47,191 nucleotides of DNA. Origin: Clostridium arbusti SL206. Lineage in GTDB: Bacteria; Bacillota; Clostridia; Clostridiales; Clostridiaceae. The first letter of the stretch is position 1, and the number at the start of each line of letters is the position of its first letter. The stretch is from the NCBI RefSeq assembly GCF_000246895.1, contig NZ_BAEV01000019.1, positions 1 to 47,191 on the forward strand. Reading direction: 5' to 3'. Shown here piece by piece: positions 15,500 to 25,400 of this stretch. The notes under the pieces are model-generated. The model worked only from the letters and a program-made list of their open reading frames with translations, was not told the DNA's origin and searched no databases. Both the position numbers and the translations under genes were made by a program.

Positions 15500-16241
15500 T
15501 TACAGTATCAAAATGTCTCTTTCATCATAAATACTTCCACTATTTCCACCATGTCTTATTGCTCTATCCATAGCCATTATCAAAGCCACAGCTCCATCTA
15601 TCTTCTCTGTGCTTTTTTCTTTATCAGTTTTAATATTTCCAGCAGGGTCATTTTTTACATAAATGTTATCCATCATCCATCTAAGTACTGGATTTTCTCC
15701 ATGTCCTATCTTCTTTTCAAGAGTTAGCTTCCATTAATTCCTTAGAAGATGGTGACATATCTTTATAGCCTTGTCCAAAAGGAACCACTGTAAATCCCAT
15801 TCCCTCAAGATTCTGCACCATCTGTACCGCTCACCACCTGTCAAAAGCTATTTCTTTTATATTATACTTAGTACCTAATTCTTTAATAAAAGCTTCTATG
15901 AATCCATAGTGAACAATATTCCCTTCAGTGGTTTTTATAAAACCTTGCTTCTCCCATACATCATAAGAAACATGATCTCTTCTTACTCTTAGCTTCAGAT
16001 TATCATCTGGTATCCAAAAGTAAGGCAGTACTATATATTTTTCATCAGATGTTCTTGGTAGAAAAACTAAAACAAAAGCAGTTATGTCTGTAGTACTTGA
16101 AAGGTCAAGTCCGCCATAACATTCTCTGCCTCTTAAGAAATCTATATCTATATTAAAATCACACTCGTCCCATTTATCCATCTGCATCCAGCGAGTTGAT
16201 TGTTTTACCCATCGATTTAATCTTAGCTGTCTGAATAGCAA
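15500..16241 (-). pseudogene. Phage terminase large subunit, nuclease half, with nonsense and frameshift
   Basis: The nuclease domain is readable: GGLDLSSTTDITAFVLVF (first active-site Asp), WIPDDNLKLRVRRDHV, then IKEIAFDRW. There TGA replaces the next codon, probably Gly, and reading continues AVQMVQNLEGMGFTVVPFGQ and KDMSPSSKELME. A frameshift then switches to VLRWMMDNIYVKNDPAGN, STEKIDGAVALIMAMDRAIR and RDILIL-stop. At least two lesions are therefore present. The N-terminal ATPase half is absent. It is of a different terminase type from the remnant near 22 kb, so parts of at least two phages are mixed here. Confidence 0.85.
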
Positions 16242-16280
16242 GCATAAACTTCTAGTTTAAGCTATGGTACCTGACCCCAT

Positions 16281-16305
16281 AGGAGGTGACTGGAAGTCAC
16301 CTCCT
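16281..16305. repeat. Perfect 11-bp hairpin at the terminase/scaffold junction
   Basis: AGGAGGTGACT and AGTCACCTCCT face each other over a 3-base loop. It contains the ribosome-site sequence AGGAGG, so a transcript read on the plus or minus strand would bury it. It overlaps the last codons of the scaffold gene. Confidence 0.6.
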
Positions 16306-16800
16306 TGCTATTAATCCAATGCTGTCTGTATTGTTACTTTTATTGCCATCATTCTTTGGTGGAACATAACCACCTTTAAGCCTTTCATTGACTTTCTGTT
16401 CAATAACCTTATTAATGTTAGCTACCAGCACATCTGAATTTTCCCTAATAGCTTCAATATCCTCACCAAAAACAAAATCCAGTAAATCAAGATCATATTG
16501 TTTATCCTTGAAATACTGGATTTTTTCTAGTTTAAGTTCTCTATCTCGCAATTCATTTTCTTTCTGCTGTAAAATTTCCTCTTGAGTCATTTCTGACTTT
16601 TTCTTTTCCTCCTCAAATTTTGTTTTAAGCTTTTTTTCAGTACTCTTTACTGCATCTGAAACTCTTTTATCAGCATAAGACTCCATATACTTTTTGAACT
16701 CAGGATGATTTAATATCCCTTCAATATTAATATCACCCCCACCTTGAGTGTCCAGATTTTCTGTACCCTCAGTATTTTGTTTTTCTTTGTTTTCTTCCAT
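16297..16800 (-). CDS. Phage capsid scaffold protein (DUF4355-like)
   Basis: A 167-residue, highly charged, coiled-coil protein. It starts MEENKEKQNTEGTENLDTQG behind AGGAGG, has a short NHPEFKKYMESYADKRVSDA segment, a long Lys/Glu helix (about residues 45-110) and a tail RLKGGYVPPKNDGN. This is the layout of DUF4355 capsid scaffolds of siphophages, encoded between the portal/head genes and the major capsid gene. Here the downstream capsid gene is missing and a terminase fragment follows instead. The last residues (SIGLIARR) run into a hairpin, so the natural C-terminus may be shortened. Confidence 0.75.
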   Translation of the reverse strand: MEENKEKQNTEGTENLDTQGGGDINIEGILNHPEFKKYMESYADKRVSDAVKSTEKKLKTKFEEEKKKSEMTQEEILQQKENELRDRELKLEKIQYFKDKQYDLDLLDFVFGEDIEAIRENSDVLVANINKVIEQKVNERLKGGYVPPKNDGNKSNNTDSIGLIARR

Positions 16801-17065
16801 AAAAAATTCCTCCTTGATTTTATTATTTTTTGTTTGAGTTATTGAATCTTCCCCTTGGTAGTTGAAGGTTTCAATCCCTCGATAATATAGAAAAGACACC
16901 CGATTATGGATGTCCAGTTTTGCTTAAATTTTAATTTTTATTAAATACACTTATTAATATCAATACTGTTTTTTTAATATTATTTAATCATATAAATTAA
17001 ATACACTACTACATTTATAGATAGCTTCATAAACATATATTATGAATTTTATAGGGAGGTTTATC

Positions 17066-17608
17066 ATGATAGATCTTTTCACATTATTACAATCAATAAT
17101 TAAGTTTATAAATCCATCACATTTAATAAATAAATTAGCATTCCTTACATTTCCTATTTGGATTTTGTACAGATTTTTTCCTAGTAATTATCTTAATGTA
17201 AAAAATTCTCTTTTATTAACCCCTAAAAATTTAAATGATTTAATATATTTTATAAACTATATAATTAATGTCCTGTTATATATTAATTATATAGTTATCT
17301 TTTTATTATTAATTTTAATGATAGCTTCTATAATTCAAAATATTATAAAATTTTTATCATCATTATTTGGAATATATATTAGCTCAAGCAATAATTTTAG
17401 AAAAGAATTTGCTAAATTGATAATAAAATTGTTTGTATTTTTTTCTATTTACATAGTGAGCATCAGTATGTACTCTGACTTATTTATATCTTATAATACA
17501 GCATTAAAAATCATTTATCGAACTAATGCTTATTGGGTTTCAGTCTTTCCATTTTCAGTTTTTATAATTATCTTCGTTCTTGCAATAATATCACCACTTC
17601 GTGACTAA
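17066..17608 (+). CDS. Hypothetical membrane protein, 180 aa, inserted against the phage head genes
   Basis: A very AT-rich gene on the opposite strand to all surrounding phage genes. It has four to five hydrophobic segments (roughly residues 20-37, 65-95, 115-140 and 155-175) and few charged residues. I start at MIDLFTLL because AGGGAGG lies six bases upstream. Its stop codon is 3 bases from the convergent stop of the MuF-type head gene. I recognise no family. Position and composition fit a phage 'moron', for example a superinfection-exclusion type membrane protein, but that is only a guess from context. Confidence 0.6.
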   Translation: MIDLFTLLQSIIKFINPSHLINKLAFLTFPIWILYRFFPSNYLNVKNSLLLTPKNLNDLIYFINYIINVLLYINYIVIFLLLILMIASIIQNIIKFLSSLFGIYISSSNNFRKEFAKLIIKLFVFFSIYIVSISMYSDLFISYNTALKIIYRTNAYWVSVFPFSVFIIIFVLAIISPLRD

Positions 17609-17611
17609 TTT

Positions 17612-18517
17612 TTAATATGCATATTTAATCCCAATACTTTCAGCCCAAGATTTATAATCAGTATAATCAATAATAGGTTTCTCCCCATCCTTGCCTTTTA
17701 TATTTTCTCTTTTAACTGTTGGATTCCATCCTTCAACTACTGGAACTATACAACTTCGGCAATTTACATGAGTATCTTCTGGAATTATAGGATGCTCATC
17801 TTTAGAAAATCTTTTACCATCCAAACCAATACATATTTTAGATGTTTTATTATCTAAGGTGGCATCAAACATTACTTCTACAACTGCATCAGTTTTTCTA
17901 TATATTTCATCTTGTGCTGACCCTACACATCTTGATACTTCATTGTAAATAAGTCTTCTTGATTCATATGCACTTACTCCATAATCTTTTTTTATTTGAT
18001 CTGCTAATTTATCAATTGGTATTCCTTCAATAACTGCACTTTTAATATCATCTCTCACTCTATTCAATAACTTCTTCTTATTTGACCAAATCCTATCTGA
18101 GAACATTTCCCCTTTTATTGGCATTTTAATTGCACTCTCAATAAATTCAGTAGTAAGCAGTGGGAATTTTAAATTAATATCCATTCCTCTATCTATCTCA
18201 TAGGCTGTTTTATAATAACTTTCACCAAAAACTTCTTTGAGTAATCCTGTAGTTTCTGTCTCATCAACATCTCCAAGTTTTCTCATTTCATCAATAAGTT
18301 TCTTTTCTATGTACAGCAATACATTTGCTCTTTGCTTTTCACTAACTTTTAAAACTCCATCTACCGAATATTTTAAATATAATTGAGCTATTTCATTTTT
18401 TATATTTTCAAGGCTTTTCTTATATTCTTTTAGGATTGTATTTATTGGTGCTGCTACTTTCTGTTCCATCTCAACTCTTATATCTTTAATCCCTTTACTT
18501 AAATCATTGTCCTGCAT
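17612..18517 (-). CDS. Phage head morphogenesis protein (MuF / SPP1 gp7 type)
   Basis: A 301-residue protein with a long helical N-terminus and the C-terminal MuF domain: SAYESRRLIYNEVSRCVGSA, VEVMFDATLDNKTSKICIGL, DGKRFSKDEHPIIPEDTHVN and the closing CRSC. The D-x3-C...H-x-NCRSC pattern is the family hallmark. It is a minor capsid protein that goes into proheads with the portal. Its start overlaps the end of the portal frame by 14 bases, the usual order. Unlike portal and terminase the frame is intact. Confidence 0.85.
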   Translation of the reverse strand: MQDNDLSKGIKDIRVEMEQKVAAPINTILKEYKKSLENIKNEIAQLYLKYSVDGVLKVSEKQRANVLLYIEKKLIDEMRKLGDVDETETTGLLKEVFGESYYKTAYEIDRGMDINLKFPLLTTEFIESAIKMPIKGEMFSDRIWSNKKKLLNRVRDDIKSAVIEGIPIDKLADQIKKDYGVSAYESRRLIYNEVSRCVGSAQDEIYRKTDAVVEVMFDATLDNKTSKICIGLDGKRFSKDEHPIIPEDTHVNCRSCIVPVVEGWNPTVKRENIKGKDGEKPIIDYTDYKSWAESIGIKYAY

Positions 18518-19778
18518 CAGTGTTCACCTTTTCCAAATCAATCATATTATAATCCTGCTCATTCCTGTATTTTTCAAGTTCCAACTTTGGATTTTCAACA
18601 AAATTAAGAAGTGAAAGAGCTGTTTCCTGAGAAATAACACCTTTTAATTGTGTGATTATTTGAGCAGTAGTAGCTAAATCTACAGGAAGATTTCTAGTAA
18701 ACTTTATAGATATATCCCTATAATCAAAATACTTACCTGTTTTCTTTTGTATAAATAAAAAAAGTTCCTTAGCCTTTGCTTTAGAACCTTCTCCATTATA
18801 CTTTCCTTTAAGGAACATCTATTTTCAAGATTAATTAATTTATTTTTTAATGCCAATGATAATGTATTACTAGCCCAATTCTCATTAAAATTTACCTGGT
18901 CACTTAAATCATAAATTTTCTTTTCAATATTATTTAGTTCATTTTGAACAAAAGAATCATTAATCTCCTTTGTAAGAAAATATACATTAGCATTTGATGG
19001 AACTTGAATAATCCCCATAGACTTCATTTTAGCTAAATCTTCTTCCTCAATAGTTGGCCCTTCAATACAAATATAGCTATTTCTAAAATCAGCAATCTCA
19101 TTTACTAGGTCAGAGTTTAAAGCATTATAAGCATCCACTAAAGAAATAATATCCTTAAAACCACAATGCTTTTCTGTATTAGCTGTACAAGTAACAATAG
19201 GCACTCTATCAAATATGTGTGCATCTTCACCTAAGCTGATTAATTCTCCTGTCTCTATCCTATAATGATAGATATAATTTTGAAAATAAACATCAAGGTA
19301 TTCACTTGTATCAAATTTTTTCTTGAAATTATGTATTGCTAAAATAACATTGTCATCGGCAGTTCCATCAGTTAGTACATAGCAATTTGTTGGATTTAAG
19401 ACCATAGCACTAAATTCTCCATCAGCATTTATATATTGAAGTTCATAGCTTTCACCAAATATTTCACTCTGTTTTCTCAATTCTTGATTATGATGTTTAT
19501 CCCAATGACTTAAATTTATATCTATATAACTAATAGCTTCATCATTGTCACTTTTAAAAACATAATTAACTGGTTCTCCTAAAATATAACCTACTTCATT
19601 ATCCACAAACTTTTTAGGATATGTAAAAACTAATTTCATGTTGCTGCGTGAATCCTGCATTCTGTAGTTTTTTAGAATGGAATGGTTGCCTTCGTAGTAG
19701 TCTTTATATATGCTTATGTTGCTGATTTTCTCTTAATTCCTGTAAGCAGTCTTTTATTAGTTGTTCTGTTAAATTCAA
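18504..19778 (-). pseudogene. Phage portal protein (SPP1 gp6 type), two frameshifts
   Basis: AAGGAGATG precedes a TTG start giving MNLTEQLIKDCLQELREN. After about 20 codons the phase must change to read KISNISIYKDYYEGNHSILK and then NMKLVFTYPKKFVDNEVGYI, LGEPVNYVF, and the long core to RLRNFFYLYKR. A second shift, in a run of T and A, leads to TGKYFDYRDISIKFTRNLPV and the normal C-terminus (QLKGVISQETALSLL), ending over the MuF start. The pieces in order give a full-length portal of about 420 residues. With two shifts it cannot be made as one chain. The core without the N-terminus could still be translated. Confidence 0.85.
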
Positions 19779-19937
19779 TATGTACCATCTCCTTTGAAAA
19801 AATTACAAAAGCCTACGTATTAATAATATGCATAGACTATTTGAATATTATTTAATTTAAATTTTATAAAATAAAGTGTTGGCTAAATAGCTTATATAAC
19901 TTTGGATTCAATTGTAGAAATTATTTTAGCAATTAAC

Positions 19938-20570
19938 CTAAGCATTCCTATAATATACTTTTCGAAGAATTGAAACATATTCCTTTAATTGATCATAAGC
20001 TTGAGAAATTTTCTCATAGCCATTATCCTCAAGTGATTTATATAGTGAAATATATTTTTCCGAAATTCCGTTCATAGACATAATTATTAATTCGATAGAT
20101 TTTTGCTTATCGATATCATCCCTGAACAATGTATAGTCGATATCCTCCACAGTTAATCTATACCCTTCAGCATATAATTTGTTATATCTAATCTCAATAT
20201 CAGTCTTTAATTCTTCTGGGATATTTATAAATGCAGATGCAAAGAACTGATAAACTACTGGTTCATCCATAGCAATAGAAAGCTTTAATCCAGCCCATTC
20301 TAAAATACGTTTAAGAATGTCAGGATTATTTATCTTCATTTTTTTTACCATTAAGTTCACATAGAAATTAATGGTATAATCTAGAATATAGAGGTACAGC
20401 TTTTTCTTGTTATCAAAATAGTTAAATAGAGAACCTTTTGAGATGCCTGCATTTAAAACTATATTGTTAGTAGAAGCATTAATATAGCCATTTTTACCAA
20501 ATTCTTTTATGCAGACATCAATTATTTTCTTCTTCTTTTCTTCTGGAAGTTTTTCAAAATTAGCACACAA
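19938..20570 (-). CDS. TetR-family regulator
   Basis: A 210-residue repressor. The N-terminal helix-turn-helix is typical: KKIIDVCIKEFGKNGYINAS, then TNNIVLNAGISKGSLFNYFD and NKKKLYLYILD. The C-terminal ligand domain is helical and not informative. A GAGGTGAAG site precedes TTG, used as start (MCANFEKL). It is 37 bases behind an alpha/beta hydrolase gene and probably represses that operon through the two TGACC-type palindromes upstream of it. The two genes sit between terminase and portal remnants of a prophage and look like an inserted cassette. Confidence 0.88.
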   Translation of the reverse strand: MCANFEKLPEEKKKKIIDVCIKEFGKNGYINASTNNIVLNAGISKGSLFNYFDNKKKLYLYILDYTINFYVNLMVKKMKINNPDILKRILEWAGLKLSIAMDEPVVYQFFASAFINIPEELKTDIEIRYNKLYAEGYRLTVEDIDYTLFRDDIDKQKSIELIIMSMNGISEKYISLYKSLEDNGYEKISQAYDQLKEYVSILRKVYYRNA

Positions 20571-20607
20571 TTACTTCACCTCATATTATTTGTTTATCAG
20601 CATTTAG

Positions 20608-21390
20608 TTATAAAAATTCATGGATTTCTGATGGCAAAGGCTGGTTATTTATCCATGCATCCAGTACTTCATTAAATAGTTTTGGATTAGCAAGGGAAGC
20701 ACCATGATTTACATGAGGCATAATATATCCTTTGCAGTTTGAATTTGATTTCACCAAGGCAATTAATGATTTTTTCATGAAGCTTGGTTCCTTAGAACCT
20801 ATAAGAACTAATGAAGGAACAGTCATTTCTTTAAAAGCATCAGGTAATTTATAATCAAAATATCCAAGCATAAAAGTTGAAAGTGTTTTCGCGGTAATTG
20901 ACTTAGTATCCTTATAGTATGTTTCAAAACAACTATCACTAATATACATATATTTAGCTTGAAACCTAGCAAATTTTCTGTTGCTGGCAAGAGGTATTGA
21001 CCACTTTACCATTAATGGTATCATAGACTTTAGTAGTTTAAAAGGTATGACAAGACCACTGTTTATCAATGCACGCTCAACTAAATCCGGTCTTATGCTA
21101 AGAATATCCACAACTATTTGTGCTCCCAAGGAGAGACCTACAAGAATAACTTTTTTTCCCTTTGCTTTTGTTTCAATAATTTCAATGACCTTTTCGGTAC
21201 AGTCCCTGGTTGATATGTACTCTTCATGTTTGCTATTTCCATGACCAGGCAAATCAGGAGCCAAACAATAATATTGATTTTTAAAAAATTCAACTTGAGT
21301 ATCCCACATCCAACTACTGAATCCTCCTCCATGAATAAAAACTATGGATTTTCTTGATTTATTACCTATCTCACCACAAAATAAAGCCAT
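20608..21390 (-). CDS. Alpha/beta-fold hydrolase
   Basis: A 260-residue enzyme with the oxyanion region FIHGGGFSSWMWD (about residues 18-30), PDLPGHGNS, a nucleophile elbow GLSLGAQ (Ser about 95) and a C-terminal MPHVNHGAS with the catalytic His. Late Asp candidates lie near LIGSKEPS. Substrate not predictable; esterase or lipase-like. The ATG follows AAAGGAG. A TetR repressor gene comes next in the same operon, so expression is probably induced by a small ligand. Confidence 0.85.
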   Translation of the reverse strand: MALFCGEIGNKSRKSIVFIHGGGFSSWMWDTQVEFFKNQYYCLAPDLPGHGNSKHEEYISTRDCTEKVIEIIETKAKGKKVILVGLSLGAQIVVDILSIRPDLVERALINSGLVIPFKLLKSMIPLMVKWSIPLASNRKFARFQAKYMYISDSCFETYYKDTKSITAKTLSTFMLGYFDYKLPDAFKEMTVPSLVLIGSKEPSFMKKSLIALVKSNSNCKGYIMPHVNHGASLANPKLFNEVLDAWINNQPLPSEIHEFL

Positions 21391-21408
21391 TATGAATCAC
21401 TCCTTTTT

Positions 21409-21464
21409 TGACCACACGGTCATTTAATATGTATATTATAATATCATTATGACCATATGGTCAA
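21409..21464 (-). promoter_or_regulatory. Promoter with paired TetR-type operators
   Basis: TGACCATATGGTCA and TGACCACACGGTCA are near-identical dyads with centres 41 bp apart (about four turns). On the minus strand TTGACC (overlapping the first dyad) and TATAAT are 18 bases apart; the second dyad lies just upstream of the ribosome site of the hydrolase. Repression by the TetR protein of the operon is likely. Confidence 0.8.
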
Positions 21465-21544
21465 GTTATAATGTAAACTTATTTTTTAGAACAGAGTATA
21501 GCTTGATATTATTTCTATTGCAGCTTCAAAACTTTTTAATACAT

Positions 21545-22407
21545 TTAGAATAATAAATTCCTATCAAAGAATTTCAACTTCTTCATTCTCTGTAATAATT
21601 GAACTGCTCCATATAAACTATCAGGAGCATCATCATGTTTTGCAAATTTGTTATAGTCCTTAACTTGGTTATTGTAGGCTCTATTATCAACATTAAATAA
21701 AATATGTCCTTTTTTAATCTCTGATTCAAGACTTATTATTTTTTCATGTTTTTTACCTTTACTATTTACACTTTCAACTGGTATATAAATTTTATTCTTC
21801 CATAATTCTTCTTCAAATTTCTGCTTCATATAAGATTGTGCCTGTATGGCTTCAAAACCTATCCTCTATCAACAAGAAATAATTTTAATTTTTCTACTGC
21901 TAATGTAAATAAATCATCAGGCAGAAGTTTATTTATACTCCCATCAATAACATATTTTTGATTAGTTCTCTTATGCTTACCTAAGATTGTTATAGCAGAA
22001 TAGTCATTTCTTTTCCCATTTTTAATAGCAGGATCAATGTATGCAACAATCTCCATTTCATCAAAGTTAGGTAGCCTATCCCAATAGCTAATATTTTGAA
22101 ATATATACTCATCTGTACTTCTTGGATTATTTTGAAGTTCCTTATGAAAAGAATTCTCTCCCATAGCTTGTTTCTTGCACATTAAATAATAATAATCCAA
22201 GTATTCATCCCATAAGATTTCTGTGCCTTTTAACATTTCCTCTTTATTTGCATAAAAAAAAGATAGAGCTGTTCTAATTCTATCTTCATCTTGTAAATTA
22301 TTATATTTTGTTTCCCACTCTGCCCATAAATCATCTCTATCAGCAAAGCTTATTACTGCTGGCTTTTTAATACTTCTTACTCCTGGAATTTTAGTGTAAG
22401 CTTGCCC
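21545..22407 (-). pseudogene. Phage terminase large subunit, nuclease half, frameshifted
   Basis: The upstream phase reads YTKIPGVRSIKKPAVISFAD and later MLKGTEILWDEYLDYYYLMC, RSTDEYIFQNISYWDRL, then EIVAYIDPAIKNGKRNDYSA (nuclease Asp) to KLKLFLVDRG and a stop. One missing base at that point would give GIGFEAIQAQSYMKQKFEEE and the normal end KHDDAPDSLYGAVQLLQRMK. So a single-base deletion splits the gene. The N-terminal ATPase half is missing and the remnant begins at the last codons of the polymerase-like gene, with no spacer. This looks like a deletion joint. Confidence 0.85.
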
Positions 22408-22408
22408 A

Positions 22409-25400
22409 CTATATAGCTATTTCTGTAGCTGTTAATTTTAAACTCTTTTTACTCTTTGCTATTTCACCTAATATTTCAAACTTAATACTGCTGCATTTCA
22501 ATAAATTATATTCATTAATTTGAATCCAGTCATCAAATACTTGGAGCATCTGTTTTTCATCTTTTAATAAAATAACTTTATCCTCAATAACCTTAACTCC
22601 AAAATAAACATGTCCATTATTTTGAAGTTCTGATTTAATTAATTCTATGACTCCACTATCTAATACCCTTGCTCTCACATCCTTTTTAACATCTATAACA
22701 TCTAATCTTTTCTTTTCCTCTAAATGCAAATTCATAACTATATTGCTATTATCTATGGCTTCAATCTTTATTTTTTTATATTTTTCATAAAGGTAAGTTA
22801 TATCTACATCTTCTGCTTTCTTATAAAAATATCTATCAGCTTTTACCTTATCATTTAAATAATAGAATACAGGATAAAATAAATTGATAATGAAATCTTC
22901 AGTACAATTCTTCATATTCCCAATGGCATTAGATATAGTTACAATTTTATAAGTATTTAATATTCCATCAGCCATAACAATATATTTGCTATCTACTTCC
23001 TTATATTGCTTATATTTTTCAGCTTTAAAAGATTTTATTTTTGCTTCATACTCATCTTCTTCCCATTGGCTCCAACAAGAATTATTTAACATTTCATCTC
23101 TAAACTTAGTTTCTTTTCTTGATTTTTTATAACATTCTGAGTCAATGTTTTTTCGTTTTTCTGTGTAATCCTTGTACATTTTTTCTATATCATCAAAACA
23201 ATCATTATATTCTTTTTCAATATAATCTCCATTTATCAGCTTTTTCTGTATTAAAGCTGCTTTATTATCAAACTTTTTAGTAATGCTGTTTATTTCATTT
23301 AATAATTCGTTTTTTATTAAATTAGTGATAGAATCTAAAAGTCCAAAGGTAAGTTGGTAATGTCTTGTATCTACATTTTCTTTATTTTCTTTATACTGTA
23401 AGAACCAAGCCTTTCTACTGTATTTATCATTTATTATTTCCATATCCGACTTACTTGGAAAATATAAAGTTTTAGGAGCATCTATACTAACCATAGCATT
23501 ATATAAAACTATGTATATGTCCTTTTCATTTTCATAAAATCTTTGATTAATATGTTCTCTATGCTGCTCACTTGCTTTATAAGTTGTAATCCATTCTCCA
23601 CTCTCTAATTTTTCATTTTTTTCTTTTTCATATGCTTCTTTAGACTCTTTATCATCTTTAAGACTACCATATAATAGAAATTTTTTATTAACTGTATCAT
23701 AGTAATCGTAGGTTTGCTGACTATTTGAATTTATACTTGCACTCTTTAAAGCAATACTGCCAATTAAGTTTCCTGAAGCTCTATAGGTTGCTAAAAATAT
23801 ATTTTCCTTATTATATTCCATTAATTCCTTATGACCATCATCTTTATTTAAGAAATACTTACTATCTTTAGGAACTAATACAGCACTTCTTATAATATCT
23901 GAATCTATTATGGTACAAGCATCTCCATCACTGCAATCATAACTATAGAATTCTCCTTCTTTTAGTCCATCCTCCTTCTGATCTCTAAACATTGCATAGT
24001 TCATATAAGAAATAGGATCTACTGAAATATACTGATATTTGGCTTTAGCTGTAACCTTCCCACAAGCAAGTTCTCTACACTTCTTTTCTATAAGCTTGGC
24101 TAAATTATTCTTAACAAATTTTAGGTTTATAAATTCCTCTGAGATATTGAGAAGCTCTTCACATTTATTAACTACACTATTACTAACATTTTTAACTTCC
24201 TCTTGGAACTCTTCACTTTCTTCATCATGATTCTTAATAATATTTTTAAAGAATAATCTTATGGAATCTATATTAATCTGCCATTCTTCCTTATCACTGG
24301 TTTTATCAAAGGGTTTCAATATTTTTCTATAAGTTTTGATATCTTCTTTTATTAAATCTACATAATTCTTTTTACTCAAAGCTAATGCAGTTAGCAGTTG
24401 ATAATTTAATCTCCTGTAATTCTCAATATCTTCATCTTTTTTATTTATCTTTGTAACATATAATTTTTCAATTATATCTTTATATTTTTCATCTACATTA
24501 GCCAGTCTATCTTTATATGTTTCCATATTTTCATCATTTTCAGTTTTATAATATTTTGCTAACTTAACCATTGATTCATTTAAAAGCATAGTGTTATCAG
24601 TAACTTCCTGCCACTCATTCCACATATCTTTTAAATAAAATTTATCATTTTCTTTTTTGCAATATTCTGTATTTTCTTTTAAAAACACATCTAAGTATTT
24701 TAAAATATTAAACTTGGTAATCATGCCTTTTATACCAATTCCATAGCCTCTTATTATTGCAAACTCTACATCATAGCTAACATCTAATTTCTTTTCAATC
24801 TGTCTGAAAACTTTAGGAGTTGCAATAGCTCCTCCATCAAAAACATCTATATCATCATCAAAATTATAATCTACTAAATTATAATTTGTTCTATCCTTCT
24901 CTTTATCTTTTTTATCTTTAACCTTCTCCGTGAATTTCTCTACTGTTTTATAGTCCTTTATCAAATGAAATTTAGGCTGCGGTAATACAATAATATTAGG
25001 CATATCTCCTGCCATATAGCAGCTGCTAGTCCCTAAAGAAAGTCTACTTAATACATCCTTATTAATACAAATTCCTGCCTTACTTTTTTCAATCTCCTTA
25101 AATTTACCTAAAGAAATTAAATCCTCAAATTCATCAGCAAAGCTTTTAATGCCTTCACTTATAAATATGGTTTCACACTTACCCAAATCTTCTTTTTTCA
25201 TTCCACCAGTAGTTGCAAACCAAGCATAATATTTTTTATCATTGAATGTTAATGCATTATCCCATTCAGCTTTTGCTTCTTCTTCGGAACTTGGTAGCAT
25301 TACTTTTATAATTTTCTCTATGAATTGACCATTTTCTAATTTTTCATTTTCATAACATTCATAAGCAAAAGTAAGAAAACTTTCTGTTAAAGTTATTATA

